Source: Flagellimonas oceanensis (GTDB taxonomy: Bacteria > Bacteroidota > Bacteroidia > Flavobacteriales > Flavobacteriaceae). From it: DNA of 64,000 nucleotides. Position numbers and translations under genes: made by a program. Location of the stretch: assembly GCF_003992595.1 (NCBI RefSeq), contig NZ_RZNA01000008.1, forward strand, positions 57,306 to 121,305. Direction: 5' to 3'. Every line of letters starts with the position of its first letter. Position 1 is the stretch's first letter. Below are positions 45,365 through 54,027 of the stretch, in pieces. The notes beneath the pieces are model-generated. The model saw only the letters and a program-made list of their open reading frames with translations. It ran no database searches and had not been told where the DNA came from.

Positions 45365-46252
45365 CTAAGCGTATACTGCCTTCAAGAAATCGGTTATGGA
45401 TTTGGTTTTTCTGCCCAGCACGGATTCAAGGTCATCTGACTTTTGATTGAACTCTCCATCAGCAATCCCCAAACTGAACATCGTCAACATTTCAATAATG
45501 TCTTCGGGCAGTTGATACGAAGCCATGGTCTGCTTAAATTCATCTACTTCGGGAGAGACATATTCGATGGGTTCGCTCAAGGTTTTGGTTAATATTTTGG
45601 CCACTTCTTCAAAGCTGATTTGCTCACTACCGTTGAATTCCAATATCTTGTTTTCATATGGTGCGGGATTCGCAAAAATGTTGGCCTCTGCCTCTGCAAA
45701 ATCCTCTCGTGGCACAAAAGATGTTTTTCCGCTTCCGGTGGGCAAATAAATGGTCTTGGATTGTAGAAGCTGTTCCTTTTCCCCCAAAAACATTGGGATG
45801 ACCTCAGCGTACAAGTTATGACGAAGAATAGTATAGGTTAAACCAGATTCCTTTATCCATTCTTCTGTTTTTACGTGAGCATCTACGACCAGATGCAGGG
45901 GAGCTTCCGATGATTCATCTTTGCGCACCGTACTCGTATACAAAATATGCTTAATGTTTGATGCTTTGGCAGTTTCCACCACGTTCTTGTGCTGCGGCAT
46001 ACGTTTCCCAATATCGCTCGCGGAAACAAAATACAGGATATCTATGCCTTTAAATGCCTCCGCTAAGCTATCCGGATTATCATAATCTCCCAATCGAAGC
46101 TCAAAACCTTCACGCGCCAGTGCTTGGGCTTTATCACTTTCTTTGTCACGTACCAAAACAGCAATGTCGCTGGATGTCTTTTTTTCTTTTAAAGATCTTG
46201 CGGTAGTGCCACCCAAACCTCCGGTAGCTCCGGTTATCAATATTTTAGCCAT
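45365..46252 (-). CDS. NmrA-like SDR oxidoreductase
   Basis: A 295-residue NAD(P)-binding protein of the NmrA/quinone-oxidoreductase type: ILITGATGGLGGTTARSLKE (about residue 4), LRLGDYDNPDSLAEAFKGID, LYFVSASDIG, ILYTSTVRKDE and LRHNLYAEVIPMFLG. It lacks the YxxxK of classical SDRs, as do other NmrA-like proteins. Divergent from an HxlR regulator with palindromic sites between them, so it is very likely the regulated target, with a role in quinone or redox stress. Confidence 0.9.
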   Translation of the reverse strand: MAKILITGATGGLGGTTARSLKEKKTSSDIAVLVRDKESDKAQALAREGFELRLGDYDNPDSLAEAFKGIDILYFVSASDIGKRMPQHKNVVETAKASNIKHILYTSTVRKDESSEAPLHLVVDAHVKTEEWIKESGLTYTILRHNLYAEVIPMFLGEKEQLLQSKTIYLPTGSGKTSFVPREDFAEAEANIFANPAPYENKILEFNGSEQISFEEVAKILTKTLSEPIEYVSPEVDEFKQTMASYQLPEDIIEMLTMFSLGIADGEFNQKSDDLESVLGRKTKSITDFLKAVYA

Positions 46253-46277
46253 TTTATAATTTATTATAGTTATTTAA

Positions 46278-46360
46278 TTACTTTTGGTAAGTCAAAGGTA
46301 AAAGGTTAGTTACTTTTCCACAAGAACCGACCTCATCGTCAGAGACTTACCTTTAGGTAA
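46278..46360. promoter_or_regulatory. Candidate HxlR operators in the divergent gap
   Basis: Two similar palindromes: TTACTTTTGGTAA (46278-46290) near the NmrA-like gene, and TTACCTTTAGGTAA (46347-46360) near the HxlR gene. Both read TTAC...GTAA with 4-5 central bases. Their placement next to each start supports shared repression by the HxlR protein. Confidence 0.5.
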
Positions 46361-46383
46361 TTATTGTTGATTTTAAGCTGGTT

Positions 46384-46746
46384 ATGGAAAATAAAGTGAA
46401 AAACTATGCAGACGAAGAACACTGTCCGGTTCGAAATGTCTTAGATCGTTTTGGAGATAAGTGGTCCATGCTGGTCTTGATGTTGTTAAGCGATATGGAT
46501 GTGTTGCGTTTTAATGAAATCCATAAGTACATCGGAACCATATCCCAAAAAATGCTCACGGTTACCCTTAAAAAACTGGAAGCGGATGGCTTGGTGGAAC
46601 GGAAAGCATACCCCGAAATACCCCCACGAGTGGAGTACTCGCTGACCAAACGTGCCAAAACACTGATGCCGATTATACAGGACTTAGCACAATGGGCCAA
46701 TAAGAATATGGCTGACATTCAGGATTCGCGGAGAAGCGTGGTTTAA
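46384..46746 (+). CDS. HxlR-family transcriptional regulator
   Basis: A 120-residue winged-helix repressor: CPVRNVLDRFGDKWSMLVLMLL with the conserved N-terminal Cys (about residue 14), RFNEIHKYIGTISQKMLTVTLKKLEADGLVERK and PPRVEYSLTKRAKTLMPII. In the YodB/CatR group this Cys senses quinones or diamide; whether it does so here is inference. It is divergent from the NmrA-like oxidoreductase. Confidence 0.93.
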   Translation: MENKVKNYADEEHCPVRNVLDRFGDKWSMLVLMLLSDMDVLRFNEIHKYIGTISQKMLTVTLKKLEADGLVERKAYPEIPPRVEYSLTKRAKTLMPIIQDLAQWANKNMADIQDSRRSVV

Positions 46747-47370
46747 CTACTTCTTTTTGGCAAAAAACCGGATGACCGAACCGGTGCCCACATGACCATC
46801 GCCCTCGTTGAGTTGCACGGTCGTTTTTTTAAGCTCCAGAATTTCATAATCTCTAAAATCGGATTGCAGTTCTTCCATAGAGAATAAAGAGTCTAAATTC
46901 CCAGGGCCACCCACACTTGGGTTTTTCTTTTTGTATTCCAAATGGTCTTTGCTGAATCCTTCAAAAATGATGGTACCACCTTTTTTTAAGTAGCTGTGCA
47001 ACAATTTGTGATACCCCGAACGAATAGTGGGAGGGAAATGGGCATAGATCAAGGCAATGGCATCGAACTGTTCTGGTTGATAGCCCAATTTGTCCAATTC
47101 CCCTAATATATAGTCAATGGATACCTGCTTTTTCGCTGCCAGTTTCAAGGCTTTTTGTTGACCTGCCTCACTGATGTCAAAAGCTGAGACATCCCAACCA
47201 AGTTGGGCAGCATATACAGCATTGCGCCCTTCGCCCTCCGCGGGGAAAAGAATGGAACCTGTTGGAAGGTGCTGTAGTTTGTCCTTTAAATAATCATTGG
47301 GTTGGGTACCATAGGCAAACTCCGCTTGCCCAAATTTGGTGTTCCACATCTTAAGCCAATCGTTTGACAT
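46747..47370 (-). CDS. Class I SAM-dependent methyltransferase
   Basis: About 207 residues from ATG 47370 (MSNDWLKMWNTKFGQAEFAYG). The SAM-binding region is HLPTGSILFPAEGEGRNAVYAAQLGWDVSAFDISEAG (in parts), with acidic D in SAFDIS, and post-motifs DAIALIYAHFPPTIR and LKKGGTIIFEGFSK. This pattern matches tellurite-resistance/TPMT-like small methyltransferases. Substrate unknown. An upstream extension of 13 codons is not conserved-looking and was dropped. Confidence 0.87.
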   Translation of the reverse strand: MSNDWLKMWNTKFGQAEFAYGTQPNDYLKDKLQHLPTGSILFPAEGEGRNAVYAAQLGWDVSAFDISEAGQQKALKLAAKKQVSIDYILGELDKLGYQPEQFDAIALIYAHFPPTIRSGYHKLLHSYLKKGGTIIFEGFSKDHLEYKKKNPSVGGPGNLDSLFSMEELQSDFRDYEILELKKTTVQLNEGDGHVGTGSVIRFFAKKK

Positions 47371-47548
47371 AGTTTTTTTATGTAAAGTTAGGGGTTTACA
47401 GAAATTCACATGCGATTTTTAATACTAAAGTATTGAAGTATATGAAGTTGTTTAAGGCATCGTACCCTGAGCGGACTCGAAGGGTATGGCATGGAATACC
47501 TATAATCCAGAATTTCCGTTATTTTGTAGCATATTAAAATCTATCACT

Positions 47549-48391
47549 ATGGAATCACCCAACTGGCAGACCGCCATGGAATTCGAAGATATTACCTATA
47601 AAAAATGTAACGGCGTGGCTCGTATTGCCTTTAACCGTCCTGATATACGGAATGCGTTCCGCCCCAAAACCACCAGCGAACTGTATAAGGCGTTTTATGA
47701 TGCACAAGAAGACACTTCCATTGGTGTTGTGCTGCTTTCTGGCGAAGGACCTTCTTCTAAGGACGGTAAATGGGCCTTTTGTAGCGGTGGTGATCAAAAG
47801 GCACGTGGACACAAAGGTTACGTGGGCGACGATGGCTACCACCGTTTAAATATTCTGGAAGTACAGCGTTTGATTCGTTTTATGCCCAAAGTGGTCATTG
47901 CCGTGGTTCCTGGGTGGGCTGTTGGGGGCGGGCATAGCCTTCATGTGGTGTGTGATATGACACTGGCCAGCAAGGAACATGCTATTTTCAAACAAACCGA
48001 TGCCGATGTGACCAGTTTTGATGGTGGCTACGGCTCCGCCTATCTTGCCAAAATGGTAGGACAGAAGAAAGCCCGCGAGATTTTCTTTTTGGGAAGAAAC
48101 TATTCCGCACAGGAGGCTTACGAAATGGGCATGGTAAACGCCGTTATCCCTCATGATGAATTGGAGGATACCGCTTACCAATGGGCCCAGGAGGTACTGG
48201 CCAAGTCGCCAACTTCCATTAAAATGCTGAAATTCGCCATGAACCTAACCGACGATGGCATGGTGGGGCAACAGGTATTTGCTGGAGAAGCTACTCGCTT
48301 GGCCTACATGACGGACGAGGCCAAAGAGGGTAGAAATGCGTTCTTGGAAAAACGTAAGCCCGATTTTGGCAAGGACAAATGGATTCCGTAA
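47549..48391 (+). CDS. menB: 1,4-dihydroxy-2-naphthoyl-CoA synthase
   Basis: Ring-closing crotonase of menaquinone synthesis. From ATG 47549 (MESPNWQTAMEFEDITYKK) the protein is 280 residues, the usual MenB length; the ORF's first 21 codons are unlike the family and were dropped. Motifs: ARIAFNRPDIRNAFRP, AFCSGGDQKARGH, VVPGWAVGGGHSLHVVCDMTLAS, SFDGGYGSAYLAKMVGQKKAREI and NAVIPHDELE. No other men gene is nearby in the window. Menaquinone is the main respiratory quinone of this group. Confidence 0.96.
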   Translation: MESPNWQTAMEFEDITYKKCNGVARIAFNRPDIRNAFRPKTTSELYKAFYDAQEDTSIGVVLLSGEGPSSKDGKWAFCSGGDQKARGHKGYVGDDGYHRLNILEVQRLIRFMPKVVIAVVPGWAVGGGHSLHVVCDMTLASKEHAIFKQTDADVTSFDGGYGSAYLAKMVGQKKAREIFFLGRNYSAQEAYEMGMVNAVIPHDELEDTAYQWAQEVLAKSPTSIKMLKFAMNLTDDGMVGQQVFAGEATRLAYMTDEAKEGRNAFLEKRKPDFGKDKWIP

Positions 48392-48473
48392 GTCAATTTT
48401 CAATTAACGGTAATCAATTTACAGTGAGGTCTTATCCTTTTGAAGGAATGAAATGACTTAGGAACACAGATTT

Positions 48474-48570
48474 CTCGACTACGCTCGAAATGACATTAAG
48501 AAACCTCTTCGTTGTCCTAGCTATTGCCTCTTGATTCAATCAGGAGATTCGGCGCTACGCTTAGAATGAC
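48474..48570. repeat. Decayed dispersed repeats
   Basis: CTCGACTACGCTCGAAATGACATTAAG (48474 onward, in part) and a degraded GGCGCTACGCTTAGAATGACATC (48550 onward) resemble the TTCGCTTCGCTCAGAATGACATTAAG copy at 48888 and the CTCGACTGCGCTC core elsewhere in the window. Confidence 0.55.
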
Positions 48571-48576
48571 ATCTAT

Positions 48577-48765
48577 GTTGTCACATCGAGCGCAGTCGAG
48601 ATGCGACACATTTTATTCAGGATGGACCTAAATAGAAAAGAGCCCTGCCGTTATGGTCAAGACTCTTTTACGAGAACACTATATGAAAATGAAAAAATTA
48701 CTTTCTGAATTAATTACAATGTAAATGTACCTCGTAACTCCGCTTCAGTGAAATTATTGTTGTGA
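48577..48765. repeat. Duplicated intergenic block, copy 1
   Basis: About 190 bp matching 48928-49116 at constant offset of 351. The first 129 bp differ at only a few sites; the rest is diverged but ends in a shared GAAATTATTGTTGTGAA. Contents: GAGCGCAGTCGAG core (48588-48600), hairpin arms AAAAGAG/CTCTTTT (48636-48669), and the 13-codon frame MKMKKLLSELITM (48683-48724). Confidence 0.85.
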
Positions 48766-48927
48766 AGTACCATTTACTTGTTGTCATCTGGATGTTTTTG
48801 TGATTCTATACTTATTTATTGGCTTGGCGAGGGCATTATGAAGGATAGTTACTACTGAAGAATTTGGGTTTCTTGAAGAGTTGAGATTCTTCGCTTCGCT
48901 CAGAATGACATTAAGCAAAGGATTTTA

Positions 48928-49116
48928 GTTGTCACATCGAGCGCAGTCGAGATGCGACACATTTAATTCAGGATGGCCCTAAATTGAAAAGAGCCTTGCC
49001 GTTATGGTCAAGACTCTTTTACGAGAACACTATATGAAAATGAAAAAATTACTTTCGTTTTTTATTACATGGTAAAACTACCACGAGTGTTCCCGTAAAC
49101 GAAATTATTGTTGTGA
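48928..49116. repeat. Duplicated intergenic block, copy 2
   Basis: Second copy of the block at 48577. The hairpin is better paired here (AAAAGAG with CTCTTTT plus an inner TTGCC/GGTCAA stem, 48987-49020) and the short frame reads MKMKKLLSFFITW (49034-49075). The hairpin may serve as terminator for the serine hydrolase gene that ends at 49166 on the minus strand. Confidence 0.85.
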
Positions 49117-49165
49117 ATTGTCCTATTCCTGTGGTTTTTCGGACATTTTAGTATATCTCATCGAT

Positions 49166-50500
49166 TTAAGGTACTGCTTTTACGATGTTTGACAGCACGC
49201 CGTTTACATCAAAAAACGGTTCCTCGGCCAATCCGGTCCGTACAACGACCAGGTCTTTGGAAGGAATCATAAACACATGTTGTCCTTCAAATCCATTGCA
49301 GGAAAACATATCCTTGGGCACATCGGGATACTTCCCTTCAGCATTCAGCCAAAAATGAGCACCGTAAGTACCATTGGAATTAATCGTTGGTTTGGTAATG
49401 TAGTCTATCCAAGAAGCATCGAACAATTGTTCCCCGTTCCAACTTCCCTTATCCAAATGCAATTGACCAAATCGGGCCCAATCCCTTGTACTGGCCCATG
49501 CGTAGGAGGAGCCTACGTAGTTCCCAGCAATATCAGCTTCCAAAACCATGGAGTACATGCCTATTTTATCAATTAAAGCGGAGTATGGAAAATCCAAATA
49601 CTCTTGATGACTTCTAAACTGTTGCCGTAAAATACCAGATAGCAGGTTGGTAGTGCCAGAGGAATAATTCCAAACTTCCGTAGGTTCGGCTATGGCTTTT
49701 TTGTCGCGCTGTGCTTGGGTCATATCGCTATCCAAAAACAGCATGCGGGTAACATCGGATATGCCCGTATAATCTTCATCCCAGGCCAAACCGCTTTGCA
49801 TACGAAGCAAATGGTTCAAGGTAATATCCTTTCTGTCATCGTCTTTCCATTCGGGAATGGGGGCAGGCCAATCCATTTCCAGTTTCCCTTGATGTTCCAG
49901 AACTCCGTAACAGCTTGCTAAAACACTTTTGGTCATGGACCAACCCAAGATAGGAGTATCCTTATCAAAACCATCGATATACTTTTCGGCAATCAAATGG
50001 CCTTTGTACAAAATAAGCAAAGTCCTTGTTTTTTGGGTCTCCGGTTCAGCAAACGCCATGGCAATCGCTTTGTTGATTTGGTCCATATCCACTTCGGGCA
50101 ACAGGGTATCCTTAGGAGGCGCTTGTCCATAAGGGTAAGGGATAGTATCAATAGGTTGGCTTCGCTGTGGTCGTATCGTTAATGCTTCGGGGTCGTAATC
50201 ATCATTGATTAATACCGCACCAAGGCCCTCACGATACACCGCTGTACGCTTCATCAAACCATAAACCGTAGACGAAGCGGATTTTTCACTTGTATTGACT
50301 TCGGTGGAGGCCATTTCAATCAAAGGAGCACTATTATCATACTGATTCATGCTCGCTGCCGACCGCTGGGCGACAAAAACACCTGAAGCTACATTTTTAG
50401 CAGCATATCCAGAGATGATATTCAATTTGGGGTAATTCAGGTAAACGACCACTCCTATGATTACGAGAAGGAGCAGCAAAACACGCTTAAGTAGTTTCAT
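49166..50500 (-). CDS. Membrane-anchored serine hydrolase (beta-lactamase fold)
   Basis: A 444-residue protein with one N-terminal membrane helix (about residues 5-20, VLLLLLVIIGVVVYL) and a class C beta-lactamase-like domain in the periplasm. The nucleophile motif is LGWSMTKSVLASCYG (SxxK, about residue 192); WNYSSGTTNLLSG (about 281) supplies the YxS motif. The enzyme may be an esterase or D-peptidase; resistance to beta-lactams cannot be inferred. Divergent from the pirin gene. Confidence 0.9.
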   Translation of the reverse strand: MKLLKRVLLLLLVIIGVVVYLNYPKLNIISGYAAKNVASGVFVAQRSAASMNQYDNSAPLIEMASTEVNTSEKSASSTVYGLMKRTAVYREGLGAVLINDDYDPEALTIRPQRSQPIDTIPYPYGQAPPKDTLLPEVDMDQINKAIAMAFAEPETQKTRTLLILYKGHLIAEKYIDGFDKDTPILGWSMTKSVLASCYGVLEHQGKLEMDWPAPIPEWKDDDRKDITLNHLLRMQSGLAWDEDYTGISDVTRMLFLDSDMTQAQRDKKAIAEPTEVWNYSSGTTNLLSGILRQQFRSHQEYLDFPYSALIDKIGMYSMVLEADIAGNYVGSSYAWASTRDWARFGQLHLDKGSWNGEQLFDASWIDYITKPTINSNGTYGAHFWLNAEGKYPDVPKDMFSCNGFEGQHVFMIPSKDLVVVRTGLAEEPFFDVNGVLSNIVKAVP

Positions 50501-50551
50501 GGTATAGGATGTATTTGTAACTTTCTGCTTCTAAATATAAACATTTAACGC

Positions 50552-51424
50552 ATGTCCAACATTGGATTGATCATAGAAGAGCGCAGTAGGGATATTGGCG
50601 ATTTTTTAGTGGGACGACTGATTCCTTTTCGTAAAAAGCGTATGATAGGCCCCTTTATTTTTATAGATCACATGGGACCCACGCAGTTAGGGCCTGAAAA
50701 ATATATGGATGTGGACCAGCATCCACATATGGGATTGTCCACCCTGACCTTTATGTTGGAAGGAGAGATTATCCACGAAGATAGTTTGGGCACGTATCAA
50801 CGCATTAAGCCTGGCTCTGTTAACTGGATGACGGCAGGGAAGGGGGTAACTCATACCGAAAGGACACCAAAGGATATGCGGAATGGCCATACTTTTACCG
50901 CACACGGCTATCAAATTTGGGTGGCATTGCCCAAAGCACTGGAAGACATGGAACCTCAATTCCACCATATTGATGGTGCGGATATTCCCAAATGGACCGA
51001 TGGCGATACGGAATTTAAACTGGTCGCAGGTGAAGGCTACGGAAAAACATCCCCTGTTCCCGTGCATTCCAATCTTTTTATGGTCGAAGTAAAAGCCAAG
51101 GAAACATATAGCCTCAATGTGAATGGCAATCTAAAAGGTGAAATCGGCATCTGTATCGTTGAGGGAAGCATCGAAGCTTGCGGAGAAACGGTCGAAGAGG
51201 GTAATATTTTGGTCTCCAAAGTAGAGGATACCTGTAATATCAAACTACAACCCAATACGCATTTAATGTTGTTCGGTGGCGAACCTTTTCCTGAGGAACG
51301 TTATATTTATTGGAATTTCGTTTCATCAAGTAAAGAAAAGTTGGATGAGGCAAAAAAAGCTTGGGCGGATAAAACCTTTATTATGATGGACAATGATAAT
51401 ACTTATGTGCCTTTGCCCAATTAA
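50552..51424 (+). CDS. Pirin-family protein
   Basis: A 290-residue bicupin. The N-terminal cupin has FIFIDHMGPTQLGPEKYMDVDQHPHMGLSTLTFMLEGEIIHEDSLG (in parts), with the metal-binding His-x-His of HPHMG, followed by PGSVNWMTAGKGVTHTER. The C-terminal cupin ends with HLMLFGGEPFPEERYIYWNFVSSS. Some pirins have quercetinase activity; others act as redox-sensing cofactors. Stands alone upstream of the exported-protein cluster. Confidence 0.93.
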   Translation: MSNIGLIIEERSRDIGDFLVGRLIPFRKKRMIGPFIFIDHMGPTQLGPEKYMDVDQHPHMGLSTLTFMLEGEIIHEDSLGTYQRIKPGSVNWMTAGKGVTHTERTPKDMRNGHTFTAHGYQIWVALPKALEDMEPQFHHIDGADIPKWTDGDTEFKLVAGEGYGKTSPVPVHSNLFMVEVKAKETYSLNVNGNLKGEIGICIVEGSIEACGETVEEGNILVSKVEDTCNIKLQPNTHLMLFGGEPFPEERYIYWNFVSSSKEKLDEAKKAWADKTFIMMDNDNTYVPLPN

Positions 51425-51456
51425 CGCCTTTTCAACCTCGATACCGTAACCAATAC

Positions 51457-52944
51457 ATGCCAAACCAACCAACTCTCTTTAACTTCTGTACTTTTTTTGT
51501 GCTGCTATTTTTGATGGTGTCATGTAAAAAGGAACAGCCTAAATCCCGAGGCGCACAACTTTACGATACCTATTGTGCCAGTTGCCACATAGCGCCAAAA
51601 ATTGATGAATTGCCCAAAAATGTCTGGAAAGAATCAGTGCTGCCGGAAATGATGGAGCGCATGGAGGTAGAAGGTTTGGACCAAGACTTCAATTTGAGCT
51701 ATAACGGTTTGCGTCCCAAAATCACACTGCAAGAGTGGGCTCAACTGGAAACATATATCGTAACCAATGCTCCGGAATATTTGGAAAGTATACAAGTACC
51801 CCAGGCCGATACACTACGACAATTTAAAAGCAAATCGTACGCCTTGGATAAACAAAATGGCGGAATGGTTACATACTTGGAGTTCAAGGATAAACAGAAC
51901 ACCATATTTTATGGGGACCTTGCTGGTAATTTGGGGGCGTTTGACTTCACCACCGAACAATCCACACTGATTTATAAAGGAAAAAGCCCTGTGACATGGT
52001 ACAACAAAAAAGATTCCGTAGCCATAATCACTGAAATTGGAATCATAAGGCCTTCGGAACTGGAAGAAGGGAAACTGATGCTAAAAATGGGCGAAGACAC
52101 CCTTTCCATACAAAACGGTCTGCACAGACCAGTACATACCCTTATGAATGATCTAAATGACAATGGAAAAAGTGAATTGGTCATAAGCGAGTTTGGTAAT
52201 CAATCTGGGCGATTGTCACTTTTGTTTGAAAATGAATTGGGAGGTTACAGCAAAAAAGTGTTGTTGAATCTGCCAGGGGCCATCAAAACGGCGGTAAGGG
52301 ATATGAACAATGACGGCAAAAAGGATATTGTTGCCCTAATGACCCAGAGCACTGAGAGCATCACTGTTTTTTATCAAACAGACAACCTAACCTTTGAGGC
52401 TAGAAATATACTTCAATTCAGCCCCGTTTTGGGCACCAGTTGGTTCGAGTTGGTGGATTATAATGGAGATGGCTTGGAGGATATCATCACAGTACATGGC
52501 GATAATGCAGACATATCGTACGTGCACAAACCCTATCATGGCATGCGAATTTACCTGAACAATGGAGATAACACTTATTCCGAAGCTTTCTTTTACCCCA
52601 TGTATGGAGCCACTCGGGTGCTTTCCCGTGATTTTGACCAGGATGGCGATGTGGATTTTGCCTTGATCAGCACGTTTCCCAACTATCAGGAATTTCCCGA
52701 ACAGTCCTTTATTTATCTGGAAAACAAGGATGCCGACGATTTTGAATTTACCGCAAATATATTGGAAGACCCCTCCTTGGCACGATGGTTTCTTATGGAT
52801 GCTTCGGATATTGACAACGATGGCGACGAAGATATTGTTTTGAGCTCCTTAACTTTAGGCTTCACTCCGGTTCCCAAAGTATTGACGGACCGTTGGAAGA
52901 ACAATAATGTAGATATAATGCTTTTGGAAAATTTGTTGCATTGA
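51457..52944 (+). CDS. Lipoprotein with c-type haem site and FG-GAP/VCBS repeats
   Basis: A 495-residue lipoprotein (signal ending LLFLMVSCKKEQ). The N-terminal 100 residues carry one CxxCH haem motif in YDTYCASCHIAP (about residue 40). The rest is a beta-propeller-like FG-GAP/VCBS array with calcium-type loops: DLNDNGKSEL, DMNNDGKKDI, DYNGDGLEDI, DFDQDGDVDF and DIDNDGDEDI. Probably periplasmic or surface-exposed. First gene of an overlapping four-gene run. Substrate or partner is unknown. Confidence 0.9.
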   Translation: MPNQPTLFNFCTFFVLLFLMVSCKKEQPKSRGAQLYDTYCASCHIAPKIDELPKNVWKESVLPEMMERMEVEGLDQDFNLSYNGLRPKITLQEWAQLETYIVTNAPEYLESIQVPQADTLRQFKSKSYALDKQNGGMVTYLEFKDKQNTIFYGDLAGNLGAFDFTTEQSTLIYKGKSPVTWYNKKDSVAIITEIGIIRPSELEEGKLMLKMGEDTLSIQNGLHRPVHTLMNDLNDNGKSELVISEFGNQSGRLSLLFENELGGYSKKVLLNLPGAIKTAVRDMNNDGKKDIVALMTQSTESITVFYQTDNLTFEARNILQFSPVLGTSWFELVDYNGDGLEDIITVHGDNADISYVHKPYHGMRIYLNNGDNTYSEAFFYPMYGATRVLSRDFDQDGDVDFALISTFPNYQEFPEQSFIYLENKDADDFEFTANILEDPSLARWFLMDASDIDNDGDEDIVLSSLTLGFTPVPKVLTDRWKNNNVDIMLLENLLH

Positions 52945-53378
52945 AAAAGTTGACTCTCATAGCGTTTCTCATGTTGATGGGGTGTTCCCCCAAGGAGAAA
53001 CCTGTGGAACCACCTGCAAAACACAAATGGTACGGTCATGAAGTAACAGCGTCCGCGTATAATTCCGTTTTTTGGCAAACAGATAGCATCAACCCTTCCG
53101 TGGCAGCTTGGGGAGACACCTTAAGACCTGGCATGAAAAGTATCGCTGTCTCTCGCGATCTCATAAAAATGGGGCTCACGCATAACACCATGGTAAAAAT
53201 AGATACCTTTCCAGACACCTTTTATGTAAAAGACAAAATGCATTATCGATGGCGAAACCGAATCGATATTTACATGGGGAAAGACGTAAAAAAAGCAAGG
53301 GAATGGGGCAGAAAAAAATTGATGATCTGCTACGCTGTTCCCATCGATTCAATAAATACCCAGAATGAAGAAAACTAG
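52941..53378 (+). CDS. 3D-domain lipoprotein
   Basis: A 145-residue lipoprotein from TTG 52941 (MKKLTLIAFLMLMGCSPKEK, lipobox Cys about 15), overlapping the previous stop by 4 bp. The mature part resembles the 3D/double-psi beta-barrel domain of MltA-like enzymes: VTASAYNS, GDTLRPGMKSIAVSRDLIKMGL, FYVKDKMHYRWRNRIDIYMGKDVKKAREWG. The catalytic aspartates are plausible but I cannot confirm activity. A peptidoglycan-binding or lytic role fits the amidase next door. Confidence 0.75.
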   Translation: MKKLTLIAFLMLMGCSPKEKPVEPPAKHKWYGHEVTASAYNSVFWQTDSINPSVAAWGDTLRPGMKSIAVSRDLIKMGLTHNTMVKIDTFPDTFYVKDKMHYRWRNRIDIYMGKDVKKAREWGRKKLMICYAVPIDSINTQNEEN

Positions 53379-54027
53379 TTTACTTGTATGGGCCTTGGCC
53401 TTGGGAGCATGCTCCACCCAAAAGGAAATTGTGGACATTCCCATAATTTTTGATGAACAACGAATTGAATTAACAAAGGAATACTTGCAAAATAGGTATG
53501 AACTGGACCAAGAAACACCCGACATCACTCCAAAAATGGTGGTGTTGCATTGGACCGCCATTCCATCTCTTAAAAAATCCTTTGAGGCCTTTAATCGGTC
53601 CACCTTACCCAACTGGCGACCCGACTTAGTGAATGTAAGCGGTTTGAACGTGTCCTCGCACTTTTTGGTAGACCAGGATGGTACCATTTACAGATTGATG
53701 CCCGAGACGACCATGGCTCGCCATACCATTGGGTTGAACCATTGTGCCATCGGCATAGAAAATGTTGGGGGTACGGAAGCTATGCCTTTGACCAAAGCGC
53801 AGCTCAAATCCAACATCTACTTGGTCAACTATTTGGCATCAAAATATGATATTGATTATGTGATCGGCCACCAAGAGTACACCTTATTTGAAGGTCATCC
53901 GCTTTGGTTGGAAGTAGACGATGGATACCGAACAGAAAAAACGGACCCAGGGATGGATTTTGTGAAAAAAGTGAGAAAAGCCACTAAAAAATTTAACTTT
54001 AAACCTGTTCCAACAAAAGACCAATGA
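53365..54027 (+). CDS. N-acetylmuramoyl-L-alanine amidase (lipoprotein)
   Basis: A 220-residue amidase_2-family zinc enzyme with a lipobox (LALGACSTQ). It cleaves the bond between muramic acid and the stem peptide. Zinc ligands are in MVVLHWTAIP (about residue 62), the later TMARHTIGLNH and KTDPGMDF near the C-terminus; the catalytic region VDQDGTIYRLMPE is typical of AmpD-like enzymes. It overlaps the 3D-domain gene by 14 bp and the next gene by 4 bp (ATGA). Confidence 0.93.
   Translation: MKKTSLLVWALALGACSTQKEIVDIPIIFDEQRIELTKEYLQNRYELDQETPDITPKMVVLHWTAIPSLKKSFEAFNRSTLPNWRPDLVNVSGLNVSSHFLVDQDGTIYRLMPETTMARHTIGLNHCAIGIENVGGTEAMPLTKAQLKSNIYLVNYLASKYDIDYVIGHQEYTLFEGHPLWLEVDDGYRTEKTDPGMDFVKKVRKATKKFNFKPVPTKDQ

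Larger units (their letters stand above)
48392..49165. other. Repeat-rich intergenic region after menB
   Basis: 774 bp without a substantial gene. It holds at least four intact or decayed copies of the dispersed GAGCGCAGTCGAG/TTCGCTCAGAATGAC repeats and a block of about 190 bp present twice, 351 bp apart. Each block copy contains a possible terminator hairpin and a 13-codon frame beginning MKMKKLLS. Confidence 0.8.

Noticed and set aside
47486..47548. 21-codon extension of MenB
   Set aside because: MenB homologues begin near MESPNW; the extension is unlike the family and overlaps a dispersed repeat at 47465-47486.
48683..49075. Two 13-codon MKMKKLLS frames as genes
   Set aside because: Too short and lying in a duplicated repeat; noted as part of the block instead.
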